In this document: in pieces, positions 13,001-25,999 of the stretch
Numbering within the stretch: the stretch's first letter is position 1
Layout of the letters: each line of letters starts with the position of its first letter
Source of the DNA: Spirodela intermedia
Taxonomy: Eukaryota; Streptophyta; Magnoliopsida; Alismatales; Araceae
Reading direction: 5' to 3'
DNA length: 64,000 bases
Assembly: GCA_902729315.2 (NCBI GenBank)
Contig: LR746269.1
Location: forward strand, 2,278,501 to 2,342,500
Made by a program: the position numbers and the translations under genes
The notes under the pieces: model-generated
Database searches by the model: none
Seen by the model: the letters and a program-made list of their open reading frames with translations, nothing else
Told to the model about the DNA's origin: nothing

Positions 13001-16000
13001 CGGATTATTTCCGCTTGCTGGTGTCATGCTCTCAATGAGGAAAAACAGATACAGTTTTAAGTCAATTGAAACTGTTCTTCATGGCCTGAGTTGATCTTCT
13101 GATAACTCTGGAAGAGGACTTGGGTTTATCTAGTGTTAGGCCAGACTATAAGGAGGTGCCAAATTTTTAATTATTTAATCCAAAAAAATAGTGTAGACCA
13201 ACACCTTGGTGATTACCAAACGTAGGCAATAATGGCAGAAAAATGCTCATGTAGACCGACCCTCCTTTTGTTGAAATTCGGCCCTGGGAAGGGTGCAACC
13301 ACTGCAGCCAGAAATACCTCAATGTAGTTTAGTGGGGTGGGGGGCATCATTAAGGGAGGCTATCAGTGGGGTGGACGCTCAGCTCACTGTTGTCTGCTTT
13401 GCCCTCTCTCCTGTTAGTTTCTTCCAAGTTGATGAAGGGAAAGAGGAGCCCCCCCTACATTAACCCAGACCTAATGGTGCCTTTTCCATTGAGAACTGGA
13501 CGAAGAGGAGGAATGCTAAAGGAAGAAGGTGTTACGCCAGAAAATAAATGTGCAACGTCAGAAAATAAATGCTGTCAGCTGAGGTGCTCCGACCCTGCAA
13601 TTACTGCACACGCACCCAGGGAAGACTAAGGGGTCTGTCAGGGGTCTTAAAACCTATCATCATACCCTTGTTGGATCTTTTCAGACAGTGGATTCATCAC
13701 TGGAATTAGGAAACGGCGGGACTACTGATGATTTCCAATTGGGATTAAGACACCAACCCAGAGTATGAGGGGGCTGACAACAGAGAAATGCTTATATAGA
13801 AGAGATCCCATCATTGGGTTCCCATCAGTGATTGCCATTTCTTCAAACTGGAAGTCAACATTTGCAGACTAGCATTTACGAAGGGACCTCACATGAGAAT
13901 TTATGGAGATAGTGTATGTGAGCTCTGGGAGTGGAACCTTGCTCACCGTTGGTAGTGTCAAAAGTACCGTTTTCACATTACCCTTCTAATCCAGCTCTGA
14001 TATATTCTTGCCCATTTTTAACTTTTATCCATACTCTTTGTTTGCACTTTATGACGTGTACTTTTGAAGGCTAGAGACTCCATTGTTAATTATGGACAAG
14101 AATCTGTTTCTGAGATAAAGTGGGACATGCTAGGTTGAGAGCTCGCTAGAAAAGGATTACGCCAGCTATGCATGAATTTATCATATCTTCCTGACAGGTT
14201 ATAAAGTAGAGACCCCTCGATAAGTATGGCTTTTTTTGGTTTCTGTAAAGAATAGTAACACAAGTCAGAGATGTTCAAAGTCTAAACGCCACGATGAATT
14301 CTCTATTTAGAGAAACAAATAAATTTCGTAATTTCAATTAAATCGTGGAAACACACATATGTGATGTCGTTTAAGTGAAAAAGAGAAGTTTGATATTTAT
14401 AATCATGTTGTTTGTCAAGTCAGACACCATACTACAGTAGCACAAATTTGTGTCTATGAAGTCAACAAGAAAAAATGTGTTTTATCTTTTTGTTGTACTT
14501 GGCCCTTTTTTAAGTTCCATACTGCCAAGGAGCCAGTACTTCTTGCAGATATATTAGTCTGCGAGGTTGAAAGATCCCTGTATTCCATAGTAGAAAGTTG
14601 TAGTTCTAAACTTGTGCCGTTTGATTTTTTTTTTTTGCACGGACTCTGACTAACTTCCATACTAATTCCACGACTATCTTATTCTTCAAAACTTTACATT
14701 TACCCGTGCTTTGAATTTAATGAGCAGTTTGATAACATAGGACATCATGGCACCAAAATAATCATTTATAACCTTTGGTTCAATGATGATGGAGAGATGG
14801 AGCTCAACTTTGAATCTGATTCATCAGTAAGTATTATTATTAATACATATTTACTCTATGTCAGCATCTGTTGTTGTTCTGATCAAATCCTTGTGCTTGC
14901 TTGTAGGATATTATGATAAGTGGTGCACAAAAGATAGTTGAAAAAGGTCTCATGAGTAACATGATGACTAAAATGCATATTGCCAACCTTCTCCGGTATT
15001 CCCTTAGAGTGAGTAATGGGCATGCATTCAAGTTTATTTTGCCTTAGCTCTCCTTCGTAATTAATTTTCTCTTTTTTTTTTAATCTTTACAGGTCTACTC
15101 ATCCATTTTATATCTCCATATTCCTAACCACTTTCATATAATTTTACGTGGTAAAGTAGTTGAGCCTCATCATCTTGCCAGAGATCTGAAATATGTTGAA
15201 TGTATTAAGTATCAACCACAAGGAATGGAAATTACAGAGGTTTGTGTTGCTTGTCAAATAACTTTTTCTTTTAGCCTTTTAATATTCATTTTTCCGTTCC
15301 CTGTCATGTTAAAGGTACAAGACATTATATTCACCAACTCTTAAGGAACGTAGCCCTTAGTATATGCTCTGCAAAAATGCTTTGCAGTGTTGAATGGTGA
15401 ACACAATGTTGTAACCTTTTGCTTATTTTGTAAAATTGCTTCATAGTCACGTGCACTTGGAACGTCCACTGTTTTATTCGCACTATACCTTTAATCCGCT
15501 GTTTCTGCACATGACAATTAGGAAAATTTATGCGGGCTTTGGGTTCTGGAGGGATACAAGCAGGGAGTGTAGCTTTGAAACCAGTAATTCCTTCTCTAAA
15601 ATTAGCAGTAAGCTAAAAACAACGGATCAATGATTTCTCATCTCCTATTTGGTGCGATTGTTATATAATAATTATGGTATTGCATTTTGAAGTTATAAAG
15701 TCATATAAAAGATGATGTTGAAAAGTCATATAAAAGATGGTGTTGAACAATAGCGTTAGGGATGCGTAGTTATTTTAATATTCTAGTGTTGTGTTTTATC
15801 TCCACTTGATCCAGGGAAGTATAATTTATAGCCGTTGATCTTGATTTCATAAATTCATGATATTATGATCCTTGCATGATGACCTTAAACATTTAGGTTG
15901 TCCTGGCAGTCTTTTATGCAATCTGGATTCACTAAACTAATATCTTGAACTCTCGATCCTGTTGATTATGATATATGGGGTAGTGCAGCTTTAACTTACT

Positions 16001-19000
16001 AATCCTACAATATATACATGAAATATATTGAGTTCAGTCTTCATGAATCTTATTTTTGGCATATTATTCAGCATTCATGGCAGAAGTCATCTTGCCGTAT
16101 CTCTCAAGTTGTCTTTAGAAGGTTCTGATGTTAATTAAACATCCTGTCCTGCATAAAGCTTCTGCATATAACTCTTCCTAGTTAAGTGCTTTTCCTTTCC
16201 GAGTAATAATAACTTTTACAGCGGGATTTATTTTTGTTTCTTGTATGTCTTTTTTCATTTTGGGTCTGTACTTCATGAGAGATAAATTGAGAATTGGCGT
16301 ATCTGTTAGTTTTTTCCTATATTAATTGATTTTTTCTCCCGATACTCTTCCCAATCGACTGATTGAAATGGTGGCTGAAAAATGTCTCAGAGACTTCAGC
16401 CTCTGTTGAACAAGTTTTATGTTGCTACCTGAGCTTGAACATTATTCATTGTTGTCGGAATTTAGTAAGGAGAGGAATACATATTTGTTGAGAACTGGAC
16501 TATCATTTCCACTTTTCCATATTTGGATGCTGGCCCAATCTTGGAAAACAAGAAGCTATCTACTCCTGAGATAAATCTTCTCAAATGTGATTCATCCCAA
16601 TTCATTTCTCCTCTTTTTGAATCATTATATCTTTAATATCTTGATTTAAACATTTTCTACTGGCTTTTCTTTTTGTTCATATCTCTTGATGAATTTTAAA
16701 TTCTTTTTCTGACATCCGATATTAATCATCTATTTTGTATTGACCGCCTGATTTCGTGACTTAGGGCACGTGCATTGTCACAATTGGGTTTTTGAATGGC
16801 TCTCCGGATGTAAATATCCATGGCTTCAATATTTATAACAAAAACCGTCTGATATTGGTAAGCTTGCCATGCGTGTTCTCTTATATCTTTCCTTTTTTGT
16901 GCTTAAATGGCTGCTGATTCTCGTTAGCGGTTATACGCTTTTGCCATGTTATCAAGGACTACTTTCTTTTGATGCTTGTATCTGTCGTGCAAGTTGCTGA
17001 ATCTTTTAGCACGTAATTCTCGTTGCTTTTTTTATGATCCTTCACTTTGATGATACGTGAACTCGTTTAAACTCTTCGCTCTATAAGCTATCTTCATTTC
17101 TGGGTGTTGTTTGTAGTTTTATTGATTGTGATGGTAAATGCGGTTGAGAAATCCAGTCATTGCTTTAATCTGGAATACTGATGTTTCTCAAAGATGCAAG
17201 TGACTCTTTTCAGTTTTATTCTTTTGGTATTTAGGAATTTCAATTTGTGGCAGCCCTCGGATTTACAGACGATAATTACTTTTAATTTGATCATGGATAC
17301 GGGGTTCTTTTAATGCGACTCCCTGATAAGTTGAACTTTGTATTTCTAAGTTGTCATAGTTAATGCATTAATCTACTTTTTCCTCTTCAGCAACATGATA
17401 GAGGGAAGGTGGGAATCCACTCAGTAGACAATATTTTTTTGGGCAGAGTCTGTTGACGTATCTTGAACAGTGAGGAAGTCTTATTGGTGGCAGTTGATGT
17501 ATGATATATATGACACGATCTTGGTTTCCAAAGAATTGTTGTGAAGAGCCTCGGATTGATTATTACATTTATAGGTTATCTAGAGTTTTTAAAAGAGGAA
17601 ATATGACAAGTTAGTGTAAACCACAATATCCGACGAAATGTTTATCCATCCTAGGACTCTAAAGCTGCAGATGTTATTGTCTAACATTTTATGTAGAAAT
17701 GATATTTGAACTTCGATTCAGGGAGTTGCCTAATAAACGAGTTCTCTGTTGTAGTGTGATAGGCCGTCATTTCCAGAGACTACAGCTAATATTTCTAGAC
17801 GCTAGTTTTAAATCATGATATGGAGATGAACCTACTATACTTGACTGGAGTTGGTATTTATCAGAGGGAAGGGTCTCTCTTTTGTCAAGTCAGGGAAAAG
17901 GTCTTAGATGTTGCAAGTAATAGATTTTGCATATTTCTACAGGCAATAGTATGCCATGAAACTTTTTTTTTGTGAATAAATTGAGGTGTCAAGGACACGT
18001 TCAGCTTCCCACATACAATTGCTTTCTGCATGCATCTGTGGATTGTTCTAGAGGTGTTAAGCTACAGGCTTAGCATGCTTGTAGTGCCTATCTTTTCACT
18101 GTCCTTTTTTTTCTTTTAAGTATGGGGAGCTGGGGATGTACACATAACTTTTATTTATTCAGATATTCAAGTCGTTTGTAATAATTTTCATTTTAATGTA
18201 TTTTTAATAGAATAGTCCTACTTTGAAATACTGCTGGATCCAATAGGAATATACTAGTAGAGTAGTCCTACTTTGAAAGGAGCAAGTTAAATCTTGTGAC
18301 TCAATAGATGGGGTATCCATTTTAACAGTTGATTTGGAATTGGATGGTTCGAATTTTTAACATGATGTAATAGCTCAAATTTTCATTCCTATGTGCTACT
18401 TACTAGTGTTATTCACACGACAAATCCCGAAAGGTCAGTTTTTCACATGAGAGGACGTACTCGAATAGTTTGACATTGAAAGGGACAAAATAAATCCTGT
18501 GAATATATATGTGGGGATGGTCTAATAATCATTTGATCTCGAGTTGGATAGTCAACTCTTGAACAAGATGCATCATCAGATTGTCAGATCTTTGTGCAAC
18601 TATATTTCAGTCATTATTAGAAAGTCCAGTGTTTTTAATCAGTTGCAGTCTACTTTGTACTACTGTCTGGACAGCATACTTCTGAATGACAATTAAAGTG
18701 ATTTATGCTTTGGTGTAAGGAGGGTGTCATTATTTTTATGTTGTTGTATTTCATTGCTCTTTTCCTCTACAAAATTGCCGCAGTACTGCCTAGCTTATGA
18801 GAGGGAGAGTCCTTATATTCTGTTGACATTCAGAATGTTAGGAAGTGTGCAAGTGGTTCTGATCTTTTTTAGCCACATATTGGGTCTTGAGACCTCCTAG
18901 ATTTCATTCAAGATCATCTCTTTATAGTGTCTGGTCATGCTTTGTTTTTCCTGGCTGTATGCCACAGATGTGTTTCTCGGCAGTAAGGACGCATTCTTAT

Positions 19001-22000
19001 GGTTTTCCGTTTAAGAATAGTGGTTGTGTGGATTACTGTATCTGACGGAGAGCCTGCAAAACAGCCTGCCCCCCAACTTCGCTTGCTTCTCAGGGCCTGC
19101 AAAACTTCTAAACACCAGCATGATGCCCTAACATACCGTGGTATTTACATGCTGTGAAAGGTGATCTCCGTTGCTGAACTCAGACGCCAGTCTTTAGGTG
19201 AAGGCACATTGAATATATGGCTTGTGAAATTTACTTTTAGAAATATACGATTCAATATCACCAAGTGTCAAATGTTTCTGATTTGAATGGTACAATTATT
19301 AACCAGGAAGAATTGCGAATTATTGCATTTTTTTCATATCAACAAACAATAAATTTGTTCTTAAACATGATCAGAATTGTCCGACCGATTTATGCACTTT
19401 CATGGGATAATCATCGTTACTTGACTTACAACCTAGTTCCCATGGTTGATCATCCAAGGCTTGTAATAGACCAATGCGCTTGTGGATTCAGTATAAGCCA
19501 ATCTCAAATTCAAACATCGAAAGACGGTTGTGATTCTCAACTGCCAGTTTGTCTTTTCTTATACTTTGGCTCTTAAAATCTGAAGCATCATAGAAGAAAT
19601 AAGGGTTTTATAAGTTTTGTTTTATAATTCTTTAATATAGCTCTGTTTTAAGATAGTTATGTAGCGTGTAAAAGGGTACTTTTTTTTAATCAGAAAGACA
19701 ATATAGTACATTTTTCTTTCTTTTCTTGGCAGCCCTTCTGGCGTGTTGTCAGTAAAACTAACGGCACGGGTAGAGGTGTCTCTGGTGAGCTCAAGTCACC
19801 TTTTCTGCTCTGTATGTGATCAAAATTTAACCATTTATGATTCCCTTGTTTATTCCGATACTTTTCAACAATGTGATAATTCTTAGGTGTTGTGGAAACA
19901 AACTTCATCAAGCCTACTCATGACAAGCAGGACTTTGAGAAGTCAACACTTTATCATAGGCTGGAGGGGCGCTTGAAGCAAATGACGCTGGAGTACTGGT
20001 AAACAGCAGCGTTTGGAAGAAAACACATTTTAGCTGTGTGAATTATTGTTGTTTGATATGCTCACTTTGCACTGATCTCAGTACACATTTTAAATGGTTG
20101 TTTGTGATTTTTATTTATGATTTAGAAAAATAAATCCTGTTGAGCCTACTTGTCAATCTGTCAAAATATAGTTAAGCACAAATCACAGTGTTAAAATTTT
20201 CAGCTGTTATTTCCCTTCAGAAAAAATGTAGAACAAATCTTTGTAAAAAATGCCTTCTGGCGTAACTTCCCTATCATGTTTAAATGTGTTACAATTTCAT
20301 GTATGAGTGTGAGTCGATGGATATGATAATATCATTTTTGTTTGTTTTCTTTCCTTTTAATGTAAGTGATTTGCATTTTACTAATAACCGTCTTATTCAA
20401 TAGTAATCTGATGTCTGTAACGTGATGCAAATCCTTTATTGACCTACTTGGAGGAAATTCAATAGTATCCCTCCTTCAGTGGTATGGGCAGTTCTCTAAA
20501 AGTCGCACTCTGCATTCGCGTAGGACAGGACATAACATTTAAAACTTCTACTCAAATCACTAAAATTCAGGTGTTGCTCCTGAACTTCTTGGCATAGGTT
20601 TTTTCGGGAAAAAGATGTCACTAATCTCATCAATTTCTGGTCTTGGTAGCCCCCATGTGACATTTAATGTATTCATGATAAATCTTTATTTACAACTTCT
20701 TTGTGTGGAAGTTCGATTTGCTGCTTTGTAGACATGTTTGTAAGGTAATAACTTATCTTTTCCTTCTTTTTAAATATTTCATGCTACAAAAAGTTCATTG
20801 TTTTTTAGAAGCCGCTGCCTGGCAGAATTTTCACACGCCTATAGCATGAACTTCGCCGGAGACACTAGGTGGGATGCCCAAGTTGCTCATCCTTGGCTCA
20901 TGTGATGTCTTCTGCATCCCGTACATAGTGTGTCACATTCTTCCTGAGAAATATCGACGACCATTTGGAACAGCATCAAGCTATTTCTTAATAAAACTTA
21001 GAATTTTCTTCTTATATTTTTTGCCATTAGTCGTGTTTCAAAAACGGCTATGCAGGGAAAGAAAATATCCCCCAACTTCTTTAGTGGATGAACAAAGAAG
21101 CGTTGTCCAAGTTTTTCTCATGGCTTTAGTATTTTACGATTTTGGTGCATCGCTGACATGGTTGAATATATTTTTACTGCATTAGGCATTGCTGAAAGGC
21201 GGTAGTTCATCTGGCTTAAGAATATTTAATACTGTGTTTTTCTTTTTTGAAAGTTAATAAGGGTAGAGGTACCTCTGGAATTGCATACCATGTTAAGAAA
21301 AACACCGGTGGTTTGCTAAAATTTTCGGAATCACACTGATGAAAAATGAAATTGCAAGAAGGAGAGATGCACGATAGATTTGTGATTACTTTCTTTCCTC
21401 CTTAAGAATTGAACTTCATTTATTTGATTGCATCAAACCATCCCCTCCTAACGTTGCAAATTTGAACATTTATATCTCTAGAAACATTCATTATTTATCC
21501 ATGGAGACTATCTTGCTTATTTAGACTTCGAATTTGCAGAAAGTATTTAGTAGCCAGTATACTACCCTGTATAGCTCTATTTTCGGTAATGTTCTCACTA
21601 GCCTTGGAAACTAATTGATATTGATGAATAACTACTGGACTCGAATTGGGCAAGTGAATATTCCAGTCATTCGAATTGCAGTATCTCGTATCCTGAAAGA
21701 ACACTGAACGGTCTAATAAATTTTGGTTGACTCCATGGGTAGTACATTTTACTTTCTTATTTTTTGTGTTTGTCGTTGAAGATGAAACGCATTTCAATAT
21801 AATTGAGTGAACTAGTAGTGTTGGAACGCTTACAGTGAAGGGAGCTGGCTGTGCTGGACAACAGTTTCAAAGGTAACATTTTATTTCTAATTGACAGGAA
21901 TTACCACTGCCACCTTGTTGGATACGCGCCCAAAATGGTGCCCCGTCAGTCACCCCATTCTGGGTTGCATAACAGCGTGGAATATGCTTCACTGGGCTGT

Positions 22001-25000
22001 GGTTCTTCTTTCCAACCTCATCTGGGGAGCCAGGCCAGCACTCTGAGCACTGTCCTTGATTGTAGTCCACTAGATTCCTCTAATAATTCAGCACGTGAAG
22101 TAACATTCCCTAGTGATCTTGAGAAGACAGTTAGCAGGCCCTCTGTTTCCTTATCACAGCAAGAGGCGGTGACAGCACTGGATTCTCGTGCACATACTAT
22201 TCAGAGTCAATTTACCAATAGAATAACTTTTCATTCCAGGGCAGGTGCGTGTTTGTTTGTTCAAGAATCTGTCGAATTCTTTTTCTGAACAGATATTGAT
22301 TGCTATAGCATATAGCTAATCAACGACAAAAAGCCGTTCCGGAGAAAAGGAGTCACGGGAATCGTGCTGCAGAAGTAGAATCATCAAAAAAGCAGGCCAT
22401 GGATGGTGTAACTGCAGTTGCCTCTGCGAACAACTGCATTACAAAGGTCTTCAGTTCTTTCCAACTTTCTGTCTTTATGAGCTAAATTTATATTAATCTT
22501 CCACGATAGTTGATCATGAATTATAATAACTATAGCTATTTCAGATATTTCTCGTTTAGACATGTCTTATTTATTTCGGTCCAAACTGCAATTACAATTG
22601 CTCTTGTTTTCCTTTTTGTGGTAGGCTCCCTTCTGTGTGAAGTTTTCAAACTACTGAATGAAAGAGCATTTTAGGCAACCCATAGGAAGATTTGCATGAA
22701 CTTGTGTGAAGTAGAAGACCGCATAACAGTATTTTTACGTCTTAGATATTAAGGACGACTCCCTCTCCTTCACTTCATTCATCGTTCATCAGAATCATCC
22801 TCAAAAATATCACGTATAAGTATTGATTCAGTTATAATGTCTTCTGAGCACCATAGTCCACGAATGAAGGTTGCCATTCTTTTTTTTCAGTTGCTATAAA
22901 TCGGCACTTCAAATAGAGGTCAGTTTGTAAAGTGATCTTCCCTAACAGGTGTTTTGGGCAAAGGAAGTACCTTGCTTGGGAACCAATTTTTGGCTCCGAT
23001 TTCTGGCTAACCCTGGAGGGAAGGGAAATTTGTCTGATAAAAAGCCTAGTAGAAACTTTAAATTGAGAGAAATCTAATAAATAAATGGTTATATGTTATG
23101 ATATCCTATGGATGCAGTATATACGCCCATTTCCTATTCTTATAGAAATGAGACATAAAAACTAGAGATCCTTTTTCTAGAAGTATGATGTCAAAACTTC
23201 AATACAAGGAGCGATCAGTAAATTCACCAAACCCCGACCCTCTGGTCTGAAGTGAACCAGTGGCCAACTACCGACTGCTACCAGAATTGCATTGTTTACA
23301 CTAGCAAGAATGCACCAGAAATCCCTACTGTAAATTAGCCAAATTTTGAAGCTTACTTTGAAACTTCATTTCAAATATGTTGGCTAGTAGAAAGTATTGG
23401 TTGAAAGAAGAGTTGTGCAAGGAGCGAGGGGCAAGCAGTTAGAAAACTTATTGCATACACGAATATGTTGATTTGAGATGAGAACCAACCACACAAGGCA
23501 CAAAATTTACAATAGTTTGGTCAAGCCTCAGATACTCCATTCCACAAGCAATTTTCGAGAATTCCACTTAATCAATGTGTTAACCAATATTTGGGATCAA
23601 TAGCCAAGTCTTCCTGGAAGCTTTCAGAGGGAGTCTTGGAGCACTAGGTTCACAACTTGAATGTTTAGAATAAACAGTTCAGAGGCCCAGAGTAGGCATT
23701 GGAGGTTAGGGTCTTCATTTTTTCAAATAATAGCTTGTATGGTGTTCCAAAAATGGTCCGATTGATCACATAGCCACATACATAAATTGGCAGACATCTC
23801 TGAGCATGACTAGCCGGCATAACTTACGAGAACAATAACGAGTTAACCTGGGTAATATGGTCATTCGAATTGAAAGAAAAGAAATTTGATCGGACGGAAC
23901 TGAATGACTTGTGATGGACTGAGTCGACTCATTCCAAAATGCATGAAAAGGGGAAGTTAATTTGCTACAAAAGGTGAAAAACTGCATGCACCAAGTGGGT
24001 GACCTATTCTAGTGAGAGAGACTATGCAGGTTACAAACAAGTTGACTAGTCCACAGAGAGGGGTCTTCCTAGCTGCGGTTTGGCATCTAGGCTCACAGTC
24101 AGATGGATCTTACTTAAGAAGTTAGGTAGTCCTCTATGATACAATTTATTTTAGCTTTTTGTCATCTTCAGCATACCTGATAGTCAACCCTTAGTCGACC
24201 TTGCTTTCTTGTTGTTGACCCCTTCAGCGGCATGATTGACCATGACGCATAAAGGCTTCTACCCTTATTTTAAGTGATCTTTTTTCATCTTCTGTGAAGG
24301 GTTGACCTGGAACATTTGGGGTTTCATTAGAATCAAATGTGTGGCCAAGTGCACAGTCTAGGGCATTCGATGGCTGCAAATATAGACATTCAAGGGCATG
24401 AGCCATCCGTGGAAATGGATCTCATGTAAATATCTAGCCCCAGCAGGAGTAAATCCATGCCCGCATGCACAATGATGCAAAACCAGGGTCCTAGAGAAGG
24501 TATCCGTGTTCCAAAACCGAAATAACATAATGATGCCATATCTCCCAACCTGAAGAGGGTATAAGCGAAAACAATTGGGAAAAGAGGGGAGGAGAAGGAT
24601 CTAATTATGGTAAGGATATTTCCTATAAACAGCATATTCAGGTAGTATATGTCAGAAATCCATTCTTCTGATTCTGAATGGAGGTGAAAGAGGAGCAAGA
24701 GAGGCCAGTACATAGGCAGGGGTTAAAGGTATTTTTTTTTGCTATTGACCTGCCCTTGTATCAGGCAGATTTCCCATCTTTTCCTATGCTTTATTAGCTC
24801 GCATCTGAAGACTAAAATCATTTTTACTTTTATACAGTTTATGCTTAGAGTAACGTGAATTCTGCTAAAAAAAGCACAAAAATCTATCAAATTCAGGCTG
24901 TCGTACTTTATTCTCGGTTAGAATTTGAAACACATTTCTACGTGTTTGTTGCAGATCGAGCGAAGTGTCGGGGTGGAGCAGCAGAAGCGGGAGATCATGA

Positions 25001-25753
25001 TAATGACTGAGAAGAATAAGAACCTGCGTGCTGAGTGAGTGGAAGAGCATTCTTTTTCCCCTTACCCAGTAATTTTACTTTTTAGTGTTCCTCCATCCAT
25101 GATTTCAAGCTCGGAGAAGCAATGTAATGTAGTACAGAGTAATTAAACCCCTTGGAACTTGCTTTGATGGTGGTTGCATGCTTGATATGAAAGAAGAGTG
25201 TAATCCCGGCTGATTGGGTTTTCTGCCTTGGCATTCCTCAGGTGCTCGCAGTATGAGAAGGCAGAGAAAGAGCTTCTATTGAAGGTCCTTTACTCCTCTC
25301 GTTACCTTTCTCTCTCTACTGTGTCCCCCCATCCCCCTTCCTATCTTTCCCTTGAAATCATACGAATTTGCCTGTGTTATTGTGAATCCTTCACCTCTCC
25401 ATCCCTTGAAATCATATGAAAAATGCTTGGTTGGTAGATTGCGTTAATATGAGGCCTTTTCCTTCATCCCTTTCTGTCACCTACTTCAACCCCCTGCAAT
25501 CCACGTGAACCCTCCATCTTTGAATCATTTTTTCACCCGGAGCCAATGAGTTAGAAACATTTAAGAGCAAGGTTCAAGCTATAGACTCCTCCATGTGAGC
25601 TATTCCTTTCTAGATGAACCATTCAACCTTTTTCAATCTCTTCTCTTGCAGGTTGAACAGCTTCGAAGCGAGATCAGAGAGGCTAGGCAGCTCCGTGACA
25701 GACTCCTTGATGATTTGAATTCCCTTGGGAAGATTAAGATAGAGATAAAATAA
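10090..25753 (+). CDS. MORC: MORC family GHKL ATPase (complete, 19 exons)
   Basis: A nuclear ATPase that compacts chromatin and supports transposon silencing and RNA-directed DNA methylation (family knowledge). Exons: 10090-10240, 10372-10446, 10553-10587, 10700-10778, 10891-10980, 11070-11145, 12084-12162, 12250-12381, 14728-14826, 14907-15008, 15093-15239, 16765-16857, 19733-19784, 19887-19998, 21898-22244, 22316-22446, 24955-25034, 25242-25284, 25652-25753. Together they give 674 residues with every junction in phase. GHKL motifs are AIAELLDNAVDE, DDGGGMDP, GQYGNGFKTSTMRLGAD and HGTKI. The S5-fold part follows (STQSTGLLSYTFL, FWRVVS..., LEYW). Next come a variable Ser-rich, basic segment (exons 15-16) and a C-terminal coiled coil (KREIMIMTEKNKNLRAE to the end). 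There is no CW zinc finger, as expected for plant MORCs. A small missed exon in the 2.5-kb intron before 24955 is possible. The exact paralogue was not assigned. Confidence 0.93.
13130..13990. other. GC-richer block inside MORC intron 8
   Basis: The 2.35-kb intron between 12381 and 14728 contains a stretch of different composition, with G-runs such as GGGGTGGGGGG near 13333. It lies in otherwise AT-rich intron sequence. No protein homology is recognised. It may be an old non-autonomous insertion, but no terminal repeats were identified. Confidence 0.25.
18200..18620. repeat. Imperfect tandem duplication in MORC intron 12
   Basis: AGTCCTACTTTGAAA occurs at about 18213 and again at about 18267. 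The block from the second occurrence (GACTCAATAGATGGGG, then GGAATTGGATGG...) recurs in altered form about 200 bp on (GTGAATATATATGTGGGG, then GAGTTGGATAG...). The copies are diverged. Non-coding. Confidence 0.5.
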
Positions 25754-25766
25754 ATGTCTATATTCA

Positions 25767-25769
<3 letters not shown>

Positions 25770-25820
<51 letters not shown>

Positions 25821-25836
25821 ACACACACACACACAA
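25770..25836 (+). repeat. (CT)n(CA)n compound microsatellite in MORC 3' UTR
   Basis: About 24 CT repeats are followed by about nine CA repeats, starting 17 bases after the MORC stop codon and therefore probably transcribed in the 3' UTR. Confidence 0.95.
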
Positions 25837-25999
25837 AACTGTAAATTATCAGGCCAAAGGAAAACATTTCATATACAAGCTCATGCTTTCTACTATGTTG
25901 ATGAGCAAAACTATTCTTCATCATATGACCAAAGTTACCAAACTACTTTATATGTGTGCTAGTAGTGTTGGGCATACTCATGATCCCCAACCAACCGAA

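Noticed and set aside
24224-24713. Two minus-strand frames in the last large MORC intron
   Set aside because: No recognisable domain and no splice or promoter context. Treated as intron sequence.
25610-25924. 104-codon minus-strand frame with an Arg-Glu repeat
   Set aside because: Created by the (CT)n microsatellite and the antisense of the last MORC exon.
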